NCBI GenBank assembly: GCA_964030785.1 | Contig: OZ034975.1 | Span: forward strand, 36,147,369 to 36,211,368 | Length of the DNA: 64,000 nt | Source: Siderastrea siderea | Lineage: Eukaryota > Cnidaria > Anthozoa > Scleractinia > Rhizangiidae | Reading direction: 5' to 3' | Shown: positions 1-12,700 of the stretch, one piece after another | Layout: each line of letters begins with the position of its first letter | Numbering within the stretch: the stretch's first letter is position 1 | Translations under genes and position numbers: made by a program | The notes under the pieces: model-generated | What the model was told of the DNA's origin: nothing | The model's database searches: none | What the model saw: the letters and a program-made list of their open reading frames with translations, nothing else

Positions 1-805
1 CCAATTTTAGGAGTTTTCGGAGGTTTGGGAAAATCAAGAAATCTAATGAGATGGCGGATCCGAGATGGCCGCCCTTTTTGAAAATCATCTCATCAGGTCA
101 TGTTGAGGACTTCAGAGAAAAAATTTTGTGACTTACTATGTATTTTTCAGTGGAATTTTTGGTAATTAAAAAACGCCTGTTTTGTTGTAATGTTTGTTCC
201 ACAGAATAATGTTTTTGTCCTACTGCTAGAAAAGTTAAGAATTCAGGGATCCGTTTCCAACAAAGCAATTAAAACGGTAGCTTACTCTTGTGGAACTCTA
301 GTGTTACCATGGTGACCGCTATGACGTTACTATAAGAATAAAGTTTTACCCAACAACAACCATAACAATATATTCATAGTTTTTACACATGGTTAGACAT
401 GCTTTTTGGTAATCTATCCCTACTTTAAAAACCGCACGAATTCAAGAAAATCGACTATATGTGAAAATTACGATGACATCATTGCGTTGCCATGGCAATC
501 CCGATTGCAATAAAGATTGTTTTAACCCATAGTTTAATGTATTTATACAAAGGTGGGGCATCAACCTAGTTTATTTCACCTGAATGAATGACCACTGAAA
601 GAAGGCAGTCGAGCCACCTTAGGAAGTATTAAAATGGAGATTTGCGATAATTTTCCAAAAAATTCCGAAAAGATTGTTTCATGGCTATCCCAACGTTTAT
701 GATCATTTAACAATCATTCGCGGAAGGCGAAGTGAATATTGTAGAATGATCTCCGTGACGAGTTGGAAGTGGAGGTGATTATTCCACAATATTCGCTGAG
801 CCTGA
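1..805. other. Non-coding flank with dispersed repeat
   Basis: No supported gene is seen here. The first 80 bases (around 'atggcggatccgagatgg') match, in inverted orientation, a stretch near 26335-26395 that carries the same GATGGCGGATCC core and a nearby 'atcaagaaatc' block, so this is a dispersed repeat rather than unique sequence. The remainder is AT-rich and shows no open frame with splice sites or a known domain. Confidence 0.5.
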
Positions 806-1042
806 GGAGAATAATTGTTTTAGTATAATTGCTCAGTTGATTATCAGAGCAAATGCATTTTCTTTTTCTTTTTCTCCAGAAACATCAAAAATCGTGCGTT
901 GGACATTTTGAAAATTAGTGCTTCAGTATTATAATCACCTCGCGCGGGGTGATTAGAGAGATATAACGTAATCCTCGACCTATCAATGCGTGTGCTTCTC
1001 TATAATCACCTGAGCAATTATACTAAATAGTGATAATTCTCC
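806..1042. repeat. MITE-like element with about 40-bp terminal inverted repeats
   Basis: The left end (ggagaataattgttttagta) and the right end (its near reverse complement, reading to 'tgataattctcc') form terminal inverted repeats of about 40 bp around a roughly 160-bp centre. No coding capacity is seen. This is the architecture of a non-autonomous DNA transposon or fold-back repeat. The family was not identified. Confidence 0.55.
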
Positions 1043-1373
1043 TTGATTGCCGAAGACTTCCAACCATTTTCCAAAGATTTCCTCGATGGTCATGAAAGTC
1101 ACTTGAACAATAGTTTGAGCTTTTAACGTTTGCGTCCATCATGCCGATTATTGCCGGACTTTTTTTTAATTCCAAGGACTATGCCTGAAAATCTTTTAAG
1201 TTCAGCCCACCAGTTCAATTTGCTCTACCTAGCGATCCAAAACCGTGGCGAAAGTTGGAATCTACCGTAACTACTTCTCATGAGCTAATGCAGAATATGT
1301 AATAGCTTTCAAACTTTCTGATTGGATGTCTTATTTGTGAAATCACATAAACTGCCATAAAACTCAACATTCC

Positions 1374-1414
1374 TAGTGTGAGAATCTCGTAGAGCAGGAC
1401 GTGGTAACCCTAGC
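1374..1414 (-). pseudogene. Decayed RTK kinase exon remnant
   Basis: Read on the minus strand, this 41-nt block aligns with the intact kinase exon at 16675-16715. It retains the residues VLLYEIL, but the conserved Trp codon has become TAG, the following Gly is His, and the splice donor reads GA instead of GT/GC. It therefore looks like a dead exon. Eighteen bases at 1675-1692 match the 3' edge of the next kinase exon (around 15881) including its donor, but in the wrong order relative to this remnant, so the locus is scrambled or the second match is chance. Confidence 0.5.
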
Positions 1415-2204
1415 TTTAAAAATAAACAAAGGCACGCAACGCGCAGAGCCGATGACGTTTTCTTTCACAATACGGGGAATTTATCATGACAACCTATGGG
1501 TTTTACACCTCCGTTCGATCTCACCTTAGCCCGAACTGTCGAACTGTGCCTTTGGCAAGCAGTATGTAATCACTAGGTCGGCTTTTTGATTGATGACATT
1601 AATAAAGATAAAAAACTAACGGGGTTGATAGGATAAAATTGTGTTGCATCACCACCATCATAACCTTTACAGGTACTTACAGTTTGTCATCATATATAAT
1701 AACTACGGTAATAAAACTATTTCAATCGTGTTTACAAACGCTAGTTTTAACCGATTTCGAACGAAAATTTTGTAGATACAGGAGACGTACACTTGATGAT
1801 TGACTCCTATTTTGACAAACAGTTAACAGTCCTAATACAAAGAACGAAGGCCGAGAAATTTAAACAAAGTAACGCGAGTCGCGTGTCACGCAAATCACGT
1901 GGAACGTCAAAAAACCCTTTCGAAAGTTAACCGTTCATGAGCTCTGAAAACGTACTGCATATTCACCGGCAGAAGTGGGAAAACGAAAGAGTGAACTGCA
2001 GCTTACATTTTATTTTCTAAAGTAAAATTGTTAACTTTCCTCTGATCTCCGCCTAAATTATGTATGCAATATTTTTGGACAACGAGTTTGAGTGGGTTAC
2101 TTGTTTTTGTTCATGTCGTCTTTCAAGAAAAAGGGAAACGAAGAGCTTTATTTACTTCACGATAAATTTTAATGTCACGCTATTATTTTCTGTCACGCAG
2201 TCAC
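1415..2204. other. Non-coding, no gene seen
   Basis: No supported coding exon was found on either strand. The only noteworthy item is the 18-base match to a kinase exon edge at 1675-1692. The stretch ends at the target-site duplication of the LINE. Confidence 0.4.
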
Positions 2205-2218
2205 GCTCCCGCTTACCT
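2205..2218. repeat. LINE target-site duplication, left copy
   Basis: The 14 bases gctcccgcttacct occur here, directly before the poly-T run, and again at 7420-7433. A direct repeat of this size flanking a poly-A-tailed LINE is the signature of target-primed reverse transcription. Confidence 0.85.
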
Positions 2219-5200
2219 TTTTTTTTTTTTTAAATACAAAAACCTTTATTGATAACCACAAAACAAAGTACAAGGTACAAGGCAGGCCTACATTAAAAAA
2301 CGCAAAAACATTACAGAAAGCAACAATTACAGAATGCATTACAGAATGATTATCTACAAACAAAAGATGTTTACAACAATTAAGTAGATTACTTGATATT
2401 AAAATTCCTTAAGAGCTGTCAACGAAAGGAAGCAGTTTTTGCCATTTTTGCTTATGAATTTTCGAGTCCTCATTATTCTTTGCTATAAGACTTTCTATTT
2501 GATAGGTAGAGCGAATTTTTGCTTTCAACAGTGTTAGAGTGGGTTTTATGTTTAAAGAGCGGCTTTGGTGAATTATATATTTACCGAGAATAATTACATG
2601 ATGTAATAATAGACTGTCTTTGCTAGTCAGACCAAACGCTATGTCAAAAGTGCTCAGATACCTAACATCAAAACCAAACTCATTTAACCACTCAGTCAAT
2701 GATGACCAGAAATGTTTTGAGATATCGCAATAAATAAACAAATGCTCGAGAGATTCCTCCATATTTCCACAAAAGGAACACATAGGTGACGGTACCAAGC
2801 CCATTTTATAAAGAATCTTATTTGTGTAAATAATTCTGTGCAACAGTTTATACTGAAATTCTCTTGTTTTGGAATCAAGAGTTGCCTTTCTCGGGAGAAG
2901 GTAGAACTGTTCCCACCGTAAGTCATGCGCAGAAAAAATTTCTTCATATTTAGACTCAGCAGTTGGAGCAATTTTTATTTTTTCTACTAGGTCCCAATAT
3001 ACCCCTCTAGACGAAGAAGGGAGAGATGCGTCAGGTGGATCTGCGTTGTCATTAGACGAGGCCACATTTGATTGAGTCCTTAATAAGTTTATCCAGTCTT
3101 TAGGAATTGCATTATAGATACCCATTAAAAGAAAATACTCTGCATTTGTTATGCCATTCTTTTTCATCTGATCCCAAGATTTTAATTTATAATCCCTGAG
3201 AGTTAAGATATCTCTGAGTCTTAATATACCTTTATTTTTAATTTTGTTTCTGTACAAAGGTCTACCATCTCTACGAATAGATTTGTTGTTCCAAATGATT
3301 TCGTTGAGCACTTGAGATGGAGAGGAGACACATGAACTATCCGCATTATATGAAGACCACTCACAAAGACATTCTCGATAGAACTTAGGTAAACAACGTG
3401 GTAGGTCAGACACATCATAGTTACATTTCAACAGGAAGGAGCCTCCATAGTCCCTAAGATAGTGATCCAAAAACAATTTCCATGTGCTTTTGTTTCCATC
3501 TAAATACTTTTTGAGACATATAATCCTTTGAGCTTTTATAAGGGATTCTACGTGCGGCATTCTTAACCCGCCATCCTTGTAGTCACCGATTAGAGATTGG
3601 CGTTTTATTTTATCTTTGCGGCCTCTCCACACAAACTGGAATAAAACTGTGTTGATTTCTTTGATGATATCTTTTGTTAACGGTATTTGTGCTGCTCTAA
3701 ACATAAATTTAGGCATTGCGTACGTCTTGATTATCTGTATTCGTCCAAGAAGTGTTAGGTTTCTCCAATTCCAAAGATTGATAGATTTTTTGATAGACTT
3801 GATGATACTGTGGAAATTCCGATGTTCTCTGGGGCTGCATGCAAACTTCCCAACCAATATGCTTCCGTTTTTTCCTCGTTTATTTTCAACCCTGATATGT
3901 TACCAAAGTTCTCCAACAGCATGACTAACAGGCGAATTGATTTTGTGTTTTTAACGAAAGTGGTTAAATCGTCTGCGAAAATACTGAGCTTGATTTCGTT
4001 TTTCCCTAATGTAATTCCTTCAATTTCTTTATTTTTACGTATAGCCACATTTACAATTTCAAGTGCAATGATAAAAAGATAAGGGGATAGTGGGTCACCT
4101 TGTCGAACACCACGTTTGATTTCAAAAAGTTCAGAAGCAAAGCCGTTGTTCATCGTGATCACACAACTTGAAATATCTGAATAAAGTACCTTCACCCAAC
4201 GAATAAACGATTCTCCGAAATTAAAGGATCGTAATGCTTCTGTGAGAAATTGCCAGCTTATTGAGTCAAAGGCCTTTTTAAAGTCGAAGGTGGTCATCAG
4301 CCCGGGAATGTTATTTAATTTAGTATACTCCATGATATCACCAATTGATCTCACTGCATCAAAGATAGTTCTGCCCTTCACATATGCGCATTGATTCTCG
4401 TGTATAATTTCAGGGAGAACTTTCTCTAACCTTGTAGCCAGGGCTTTGGATCCAATTTTGTAATCTACATTTAGTAAAGATATAGGTCTCCAATTTTCCA
4501 CAAATCTTTTATCTTTATCTTTCTTCTCGATAGGTCGAATTATTCCCTGTCTTTGCGAATTTGATAGCTTCCCGTGAACGAAAGCCGTATTCAGAGAGTC
4601 AACCAATAATGTTCCCAATAAAGGCCAGAATTTTTTATAAAACTCCGCTGTCAAACCATCGTTGCCGGGCGATTTGTTATTTTTTAAATTGTCTAGAACA
4701 TTTAAACATTCAGCGTATGTTAGGGACCCTTCACACTGACGCTGCAGCTTCTCTGATAGTAAGGGTATTCCTAAGTTTCCAATGTAACTACGAATATCAC
4801 CCACACAAGTATCCTTATCCTTGTTGTCATAAAGATCTTGATAAAAACCTTTTAATTCGGCCATGATGGCTTTACTGTTTGTGATTTCTTCTCCGTGTTT
4901 GTTCACTAATCTCCTTATGCATGTTTTCATTGTATTGTTTTTCTCAAGGCTTAGAAAGTATTTATTATTCTTTTCCGCTTTCTCATACCAATTCGCCCTC
5001 GAACATATAATATTGCCTTGAGTGAAGTAGTCATACAAAGAATTATATTCGATTTTTAACTCTTCAAGAGCTTCAATATTTTCCTCGGTTGGATTCTCTG
5101 CACATAATTTTTCATTCTCTTTTAATCTGTTTTCAACATCTTGAAACTTCTTTCTTCTTTCTTTGGCCTTTCCCTTACTGTAGGAAATAGTGAATTGCCT

Positions 5201-7419
5201 TATTTTATATTTAATCAAATCCCAAAGAAGGCGTTTGTCTTGAACATCTGCAAATTCCTGTATCCACTTACCATACTTAGCGGTAATTAACTCAACGTAG
5301 TTTTCGTCGTTTAAAAGGCTCGAATTGAAACACCAGTGTGAAGGGCCACGAACTTGATCTTCAATGCTATTTATTTGCAAAGTAATAGCCGAGTGGTCGG
5401 ACTTTATTGAGGGGATAATGTCAGCGTGTTCGATTATATCCTGAAGGCAGTCATTAATTAGCCAATAATCCAAACGCCGTTGAATAAGAGGTCTCTTCTG
5501 CCTCCATGTATATTGTTTTTTATCAGTATTCCTGATTCGCCAGATGTCGACCAAATCAAAAGCCAGTTTGATGTCTATTATATTTTTAACCGAGTCTTTC
5601 CTAATTGTTTTCCCGCCTGCGCTGTCTAGCTCAGGATCTAAATGAGCATTAAAATCCCCTCCGATAATGAGCTGACGGCCCGAATCATGAGTTGCTTCTT
5701 CCAAGGTGTTCAAAATGCCTGAGAAAAAAGTACATTGCTCTGTGGTGTTGTTGGGAGAATAAATATTTAACAATAAAAAGGGGGAGTCTTGAATAACCGC
5801 ATCAATCAAAATATAACGACCATCCTTGTCTTGAACTTCGGACTTAAGTTCGAATTGCAATTTATCACTGACAAGTATCATAACTCCTTTGCTATGATTG
5901 GTGCCATGCGAGTAAAAAATTTTTCCAGGCCACTGAAATCTCCACTTGTCGACTACATCACACGTGCTATACGTTTCTCGCAAGAAAGCTATGTCAGCTT
6001 TTTGCCTTTGCAGCCACGAAAAAATGGATTTCCTTTTGTTCAAATCCCGAATCCCCCGAGCATTTAGTGAAATAAATTTAAAATTGACATTTGCCATGAC
6101 CGTTATTATGTTGCTTGAATAAGGCAAATAACTGCTTAATTACATTCATTTTCCGACAAGGCAATTTACAATTGTATTCACCCCACTGCCTGTAGAAAGC
6201 AAAGACAAAGACTAAACAAGCACAAGTAACGCGACAAAACAAAAAGAAGGACATGATAATAGTAAGAATAGGACACAAAAATGACAAATATGTACAAACA
6301 ACACTCAGCAAACAATCCTGAGAGATCTTTCTTGGCACAAGTAAAGCCCCAGAAACCAACTGTGAGGGCTCAAAACAAAAATACCGCTTACCTATCATGC
6401 GAAAAAAAAAATGAAAAATTGTAAGCGAAGCACAAGCAACCGCTGCGTATTGCCCAATATATTTCAATTTACGTTGTCGTATTTCCCGCCATGCAGGCCA
6501 AAACTGCGACTGACGTTCGCTGTGCAATTATTTGCTATTAATATTTTCGCTACAGTGTATTTAATTTGTCAGGCCGGAACATAAACACTATTTATGTATA
6601 ACTTGTCCGGTTCACTCCTACTAAAGGATACCTTCTTTCCAGCCTTCTTGGCTTCCATAAGTCTCGACATCTGCAAACGGCGTCTATTAATGATGTCCTG
6701 AGGAAAATCTTCCAAAATCTTAAAGCCTGTACCTTTATTTAACTGAAATCCTGCTCTCAGCACTCTTTCCCTGTCTGAAAAGCGCAGAAAGCGCGCAATG
6801 ATTGGTTTCGGTTTCTCTGGTTTCCCTTTACCAATACGATGGACCTTTTGAAACTCTATGCGATTAGCAGGATCTTCAAATCCCAGGACATTGTTGATAA
6901 ATTGACACAAAACTTTATGCGTGTCTCCACCATCTTGCTCTGCCGAAGAAGTGGTTTCCGTTTCGGGGATTCCAAAGAATTTCAGATTTTCTCTGCGGCT
7001 ATACGCTTCAGCATAAAGTTGTTTCGAATGAAGTTCTGAAAATTCTTTTTCCTTTGTATCCTCCATTTTTTCAATCTTACTTTGTATCTGCTCAACCTGC
7101 TCATTCAACCAGGTTAGCCCTTTGTCCATTTCTTCCACTTTGGTTTCCGTTCCTTTAACTTTTCCGTCCATTAAGCTTGTGTCGCTTTGCAGTTTCTTAA
7201 CCTCCCCCTCAATCTTAGCGACTTTGTTGCAAATTTCATTTAACGTAGTCTCGATACTGTCAAGTTTCCTAAGTTGAGCGATAATTTTGTCCAGTTTGCC
7301 TGCCATATCATCCGCCATGTTTAATGCTCGTAGGACTTCGTCTTCGTTTTCGTCTTTTGTACGTTTCCCTTCCGGCGAATTTGATTCTGAAGAGCTGGAA
7401 CTCTTTCTTTCTTTCTTTT
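2219..7419 (-). mobile_element. L1/Tx1-like non-LTR retrotransposon (LINE)
   Basis: A 5.2 kb LINE lies on the minus strand. It carries an ORF1, an endonuclease/reverse-transcriptase ORF2, a 3' UTR with an AATAAAG-like signal (ctttatt on the plus strand near 2247), and a poly-A tail seen as the T run at 2219-2232. The ends are set by the 14-bp duplication gctcccgcttacct at 2205-2218 and 7420-7433. ORF1 lacks a start codon of its own at the element's 5' edge, which suggests slight 5' truncation. ORF2 carries a frameshift near 3845, so the copy looks inactive. It sits upstream of the first visible exon of the plus-strand RTK, in antisense orientation, probably within an intron. Clade assignment is by eye from ORF1 and RT motifs. 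Confidence 0.9.
2409..6127 (-). pseudogene. LINE ORF2: endonuclease-reverse transcriptase, frameshifted
   Basis: The first 780 or so residues (6127 to about 3845) contain an APE-like endonuclease with GGDFNAHLDPELD and the SDHSAITL motif, followed by the reverse transcriptase. RT motif A reads TFDFKKAFDSISW, motif B GVRQGDPLSPYLF, and the catalytic motif C IFADDL. Near 3845 the frame changes; the remaining C-terminal part continues in another frame to the stop at 2409 and ends in a zinc-knuckle-like cluster, CSFCGNMEESLEHLFIYC. The enzyme would nick target DNA and copy the LINE RNA in place. The overlap of the two open frames (3755-3857) places the single frameshift precisely enough to call this copy damaged, unless it is an assembly error. 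Confidence 0.88.
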
Positions 7420-7456
7420 GCTCCCGCTTACCTGGTTTTATGTTGCTTAAACGCAA
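6569..7456 (-). CDS. LINE ORF1: coiled-coil RNA-binding protein, 5' chimeric with flank
   Basis: An open frame of 295 codons. It has a charged Ser-rich N-terminus, a heptad-rich segment (about residues 55-145, many Leu, Ile, Lys and Glu) expected to form a coiled coil, then an L1-ORF1-like RNA-binding region with YSRRENLKFFGIPE, VHRIGKGKPEKPKPI and RFSDRERVLRAG, typical of the protein that coats LINE RNA. The first 12-13 codons lie outside the element: the target-site duplication (7420-7433) and host flank supply the apparent start at 7456. The element's own part therefore starts at or before KKERKSSSS and may have lost its native initiator. It is separated from ORF2 by about 440 bp. Confidence 0.8.
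   Translation of the reverse strand: MRLSNIKPGKREQKKERKSSSSSESNSPEGKRTKDENEDEVLRALNMADDMAGKLDKIIAQLRKLDSIETTLNEICNKVAKIEGEVKKLQSDTSLMDGKVKGTETKVEEMDKGLTWLNEQVEQIQSKIEKMEDTKEKEFSELHSKQLYAEAYSRRENLKFFGIPETETTSSAEQDGGDTHKVLCQFINNVLGFEDPANRIEFQKVHRIGKGKPEKPKPIIARFLRFSDRERVLRAGFQLNKGTGFKILEDFPQDIINRRRLQMSRLMEAKKAGKKVSFSRSEPDKLYINSVYVPA
7420..7433. repeat. LINE target-site duplication, right copy
   Basis: This is the second copy of gctcccgcttacct, at the 5' side of the minus-strand LINE. It falls inside the apparent ORF1 reading frame. Confidence 0.85.
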
Positions 7457-8003
7457 TTTTTTTTACGGTGGGGTAGTAGGGTAGTAGGGTAATTTTCTAA
7501 GTAGTACAAATATATCGTTGAGCATTTGAGCTAATGACCACTTTAATGGCGAAAGGATGCATGTTTCGGTTTGTTAGGAATTTGTTAGCATGTCTGCCAT
7601 GTTAGTGTAGACCTGCGTGGCAGCCTCCTTACCAAAAACTGTGGCGGTCAAAATGCTTAAAGGTATGAGGCTTAAGACTATAATCTGATTCTTTTTTTTA
7701 TGCAAATGTAATCACATTTCAGGAATCAAATGTCAGGTAATCAATTAAGTTGAGTAAATTACATTCAGTTTTATAGTTGCATTGGTTGGCTCATGTAAAT
7801 TGTTTTGGTACACTTTTTGACCTTGGCGCAATTTTTTAAACTGAACCGTAAAACTAACAGTGAAAACATAGTAGCATGAGGGGTTAACTTTTAATCTTTG
7901 ATAAGCGTTAATCGGCTTTCGAACAACCGGGCTTGATTTAGTGAGTGTAAGCAGTTACAGGACTTTTTAGCACTGAAGTACATTTCTTCTTCACTTCTTG
8001 TAG
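7434..8003. other. Intron of plus-strand RTK; no further exon seen
   Basis: Non-coding sequence leads to the acceptor 'cttcttgtag' directly before 8004. The exon that should precede it, carrying the kinase glycine loop and the beta-3 lysine, is not visible here or anywhere in 1-8003 on the plus strand. It must lie outside the window, or be lost. Confidence 0.6.
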
Positions 8004-9540
8004 AAAATGCCCCCAATTCAGACAGAAAGGACCTCCTGTCAGAACTGGAGTTGATGAAACAACTGAAAAACCATCAGCATGTGATTAAGCTAATGGGATG
8101 CATCACTGAATCTGGTGAAATGGAGCAATTATTTAGTTAATTACAGAAAGGGACTTTGATGGCATTTAAAACTACAATCACCAGAATTCTTCAGTTTAGC
8201 TTTGTACTGGTGCATGGACCTACGGTCTGCTAGAAGAATAAATACGGACGAAGTCTTGTTTTTTTTTTACTTTGACCCATTTTCTGAAAACAAGTCTTTA
8301 ATTACAGTGGCTCTGTCATTTTTCCTTTACAGATCTATTACTGGTACTTATTGAGTACATACCCTACGGTGATCTGTTGGGTTTCCTGCGGAAGAGCCGT
8401 GCCGTTAACGTCACTTATTACAAAGACCCGGATGTAAAGCCTCAGACAAGTCTAACGTCACAGCAAATGATGCAATTTTCCTGGCAGATCGCTGATGGGA
8501 TGAGCTTTCTTTCTTCTAATAAGGTATGGGAAAAGTAGCGGCGACAACAGTAGCACGGCCAACAATACCTGAGAACTCAAAAGGCAAGGAACACGCCATA
8601 AACAGGGTGGAAAAAGTGATTTTGAATAACGAGGGGGCCGTGTTAAGCACTATGTGCGGAGGAGTGTGGGGATCAGAAGATGCAGTAAAACCACGAACAG
8701 AGACGAACCCAGATATTTTTCACTGCAACTCCGAAGATTATAATTCGTCGTTGGTGTCAATATTACTGTAGGCGTATTTTTGTGTTAGGGCGTTAAACGT
8801 TTTGGCGAAATATGACTCTGTAACTTTTTGAGAGGAATCTAAAAAACTAAGGTATCCCAAATTATCGGCAGGGTGCAGTGCAATGAATTGTGTCGAATAT
8901 TACAACCTCGCCAGTGCTGCCTTTCCAGAATTCTAACTGGTTCAGTCGTAACATGTGGCTTATACATTTCATTTGGGAAGAATTTCTTTCCACTAAGGTT
9001 ATCAATAACATTTGGGAAGGGTAATGCTTTCTTTATATAGATTATCCATCGTGACTTGGCAGCGAGGAATGTTCTTGTTGGCGAAGGAGAGAAGTGCAAG
9101 GTGACAGATTTTGGAATGGCAAGGAATGTGCAAGGAGATGATATTTACACCAAACGGAGTCGGGTAACATTTTTAAAATTGATATCCATCTCCAAAATAA
9201 TTTGTTTCGGTCGAGCTAATCCGGTCTTCTGGCTCGTGTTCTTTCCAATATACAATATACCCTGGAATATACATGGACGGATATACTAACTTCATTGGAC
9301 AAGCTAAACGAACGCTGCCTAATCCTTGTTTATTTGACTGATTTATTGATAGACTAACTAACTCATTGACTTAATTATGAATTGATTGACTGTCTGACTG
9401 ACTGACTGACTGACTGACTGACCGACTGACTGAATGACTGACTGGCTGGCTGACTGACTGACTGACTGGCTGAATGAATGACTGACAGGCTGATGGACTG
9501 ACTGACACGACTGACTAGCTGATTGATGGATGGATAAATG

Positions 9541-9574
<34 letters not shown>

Positions 9575-9685
9575 CTGGTTAAATGATTGGCTCGTTAAAT
9601 GATTGGCTGGTTAAATTGTTGACTAATTGACTGATTGACTAAGTGATTGATTGTATGAATGATTGATTGATTGATTGATTGTATG

Positions 9686-9719
<34 letters not shown>

Positions 9720-12700
9720 CGATTGATATTCACATTAAAACAGGGTCGTCACCCAGCTAAGTGGACTGCTTATGAAGCGTTGCTTTATGCAACTTACACT
9801 ACTCAAAGTGACGTGTAAGTAATTGCTGTTGCTATAGCAACCATATTGGTGCCCTAAAGTAGTAGACCAAAATGAAGAAGTGTGAAAATCTCTAGTAGAT
9901 TAGAGAATTGAACCACTTATTTGTCTTTGATGTTAAAAAAAGAGAAAATTTTGCAGTGTCTTTCTCTCACAGAAAAATAGTAAGTTAAGACATTACTGAA
10001 AACCCTATGTGGAAAACAACTACAATTTTCGAAAAATACGCAGTATTTCTCCAAATCCGTTCGTTGAAACTCTGTATTGTATTGAAGGTGTGACGAAACA
10101 CCAGGCTAGTTTTCGGCCGCAAACAACGTTGTTCAGCGGGTATGGGGGGAGAATTGTTCATTTGAAAATATTTTATATCATCATATCACAGACATAACGT
10201 GTAAAGTATACCCTATCAGTTTGGATGATCATCCATACGTCCGAAGCAAACTTTACCTTAATCAGATTTCACTTGCATATTTTTTATATTCTTTATTTTC
10301 AGGTGGAGTTTTGGTGTTGTTCTGTACGAGATATTTACTGTAGGTACGTCTATTTGTTGCCATCTCTTTAACACCTATTGGCAATTTATTGGAATCGAGC
10401 GGTGATAAATCTCACTCAGATATCATTAGGTGCCACATCGTGATTGTATGAACGCATTTTCTTTTCTAGCGTAGGGAGGGTGTTATCCTTGTGTGATCCC
10501 GTTTAGTTAAGATCATTACCCTGTATTGCATTAAGTGGCCTTCACACGTCAAACTAATGTTGGCCAACTCGTGTCGACAAAACTCAAATTGGTGTGTGTG
10601 AACGAAACAACAACATGTTGGCAAACTGTTGGCGAGACCTAGACCTTGTCTCAATTCTCGCCAACAGCTTGCCAACATGTTGTTGTGTCGTTCACACACA
10701 CACCAATTTCAGTTTGCCAACAGGAGTTGGCCAACATTAGTTTGACGTGTAAAGGCGGCTTTACGCATCTTTACTGCGCACGATTTGTTGCGTCATAAGC
10801 GCACGCTCACAACGCGTGCACGTCCAGAGAGTAATAGGTTTCCTTTGAGGCTAAGCTCACCGGAGAAAAGAATATTTGTTTACTATTATACAAGCATGGG
10901 GACCTATCTTTTTTCCAGATATTTTTGACCTACCATTCATCCTCTTTTGGTTCAAAGAGTTAGAAAAAAGCATATGTTCCAAAGAAAAATTATTACTAGA
11001 AACGCGTTACTCACGAAGATGAAATCACGACCTCGAGAAAACGCTCGTAAGGAAGGTTTTAAGTCAATTTTCTCTGATGCTTCGAGCATCTGCCATGAAC
11101 CTTCTAGTAAATTGTTCCTTGTTATTGATATATTACATCTAGTACATTGTTTCAAGATTTGCTTTTATCATGTGCTTCCTTTTCCTACGCTTAGTAGCGT
11201 AAACTGATCAAATAAACATGTGTTCGTTAGGCGAAACTGCAAGGAATTATGGGGTAACTTGAGACGATATCTCGTAAATGGACATGGGGACCCATTCTTT
11301 TTATTTTATATTTTAAAACATTGCACGATATATAACCACTGGTGAAAGTTCGATAAAAATCGCATGTTAAATTTTATTTTGGGGGAATGACCTTAGTCAT
11401 ATTATGTTTGTCCTGATTATATTCAAATTAAATGTTCTTCCTACAATTCATTCGTGTTAAGTGGCTTGTTGCCTTTCATTTTAAAATGAAGCACGATATC
11501 AATGTTTTTGTTATATATTTCATTCACACTGTTTTTGAAGGAAATTTCTCTCTTAGTTAAGAATGTTATAATCAATGGAAATTTAGTCATGGCCGAGACT
11601 ACTGGCCACATATCCAGCGAAAACAACCCTTTTCCCCTTACTGTTGCGACTTGGTTAATTTATATGTTTGCAGCAAGATCACCCAAAAAGATATTAGCAT
11701 TTCCATGCTACTCTGTGTCAGCTATTTTTAGTATCTCTTTGAAATGCCAAAAGTCACATATGCATCAATAGAAGCTACAAAATAATAGTCCTGTTTTGTT
11801 GAAGGTAACAATATTAGTGTATCAAAACTATCAGTAAGTGTTTTAAGCCGCGGATGGTCAGGATGGAGATGGATTGCAACTTGAAAAAGTTGGGCCAACG
11901 CTTTCAAATTTTATCGTTGTGTCTTAGAAAAATCACTTAAAATTAGCTATAATTTGCTCTTTCTTCAAAAATTCGCTTGATGTTTTCCTATTGCGGTGAT
12001 GGGGGCATTTTGTGCATGAAAGAGATTAATAAGTTAACTATTAGCACCGTTATAATTATGACAAAAAATGAGCAAAATCCCAGTGTCACAGTCCCTTTAA
12101 TTTCGAGTGTAAATAAAGATAGTTGTTGTTGTTGTTGTAAAACGTAGTTTTTTTTTCCTATTGCCTTTTAAACAACAGGTGGATCTCCATATCCAGGAAT
12201 AAACGGCCACAAAATCGCTAACAGGCTGAAAAAGGGATACAGGATGCCGAAACAAAAACACGTTGATCAACAACTGTAAGTGTACTTGTCTCTTATAATA
12301 AACATTCACCCGGCTATCCTGACCCCTATAGGGATCTGCAAACTTTTGCTGCGAAACCTGGCGAATGTTTCTGGAATTTCTTTGGGAGTAGTTTGGTACC
12401 ATTAGAGTCCTATTTCATGGGCTGATTAATATCGCCATCAGTGTTCTAAGAGTTATGAAGGGGGATGTTGAGAAATGCCACCTCAGGGCACAAATCACCT
12501 AAAAAAACACGGTCTGGGTAAAGCACTGTCATCGACAGACTTAAATGTTATAAAGAAGGATTAAGGGAAACGAGGTTCGACGCTGAAGGGGAGAGATAAG
12601 CTCGCCTTCTAGAAAAGAAGGCTTGGACAAAGGCTTGAAGCAGAAGAGAAGTAACGGCTCGAATAGAGTTGATCTCAACTAAGGATGGGGAAGATTTGGA

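Noticed and set aside
6078..6527. A 149-codon minus-strand frame between LINE ORF1 and ORF2
   Set aside because: It overlaps the ORF2 start, has no known LINE counterpart and a compositional bias typical of chance frames.
9385..9725. Regular repeat considered as a CRISPR-like array
   Set aside because: The unit is 4 bp with no spacers, in a eukaryotic intron; a simple satellite.
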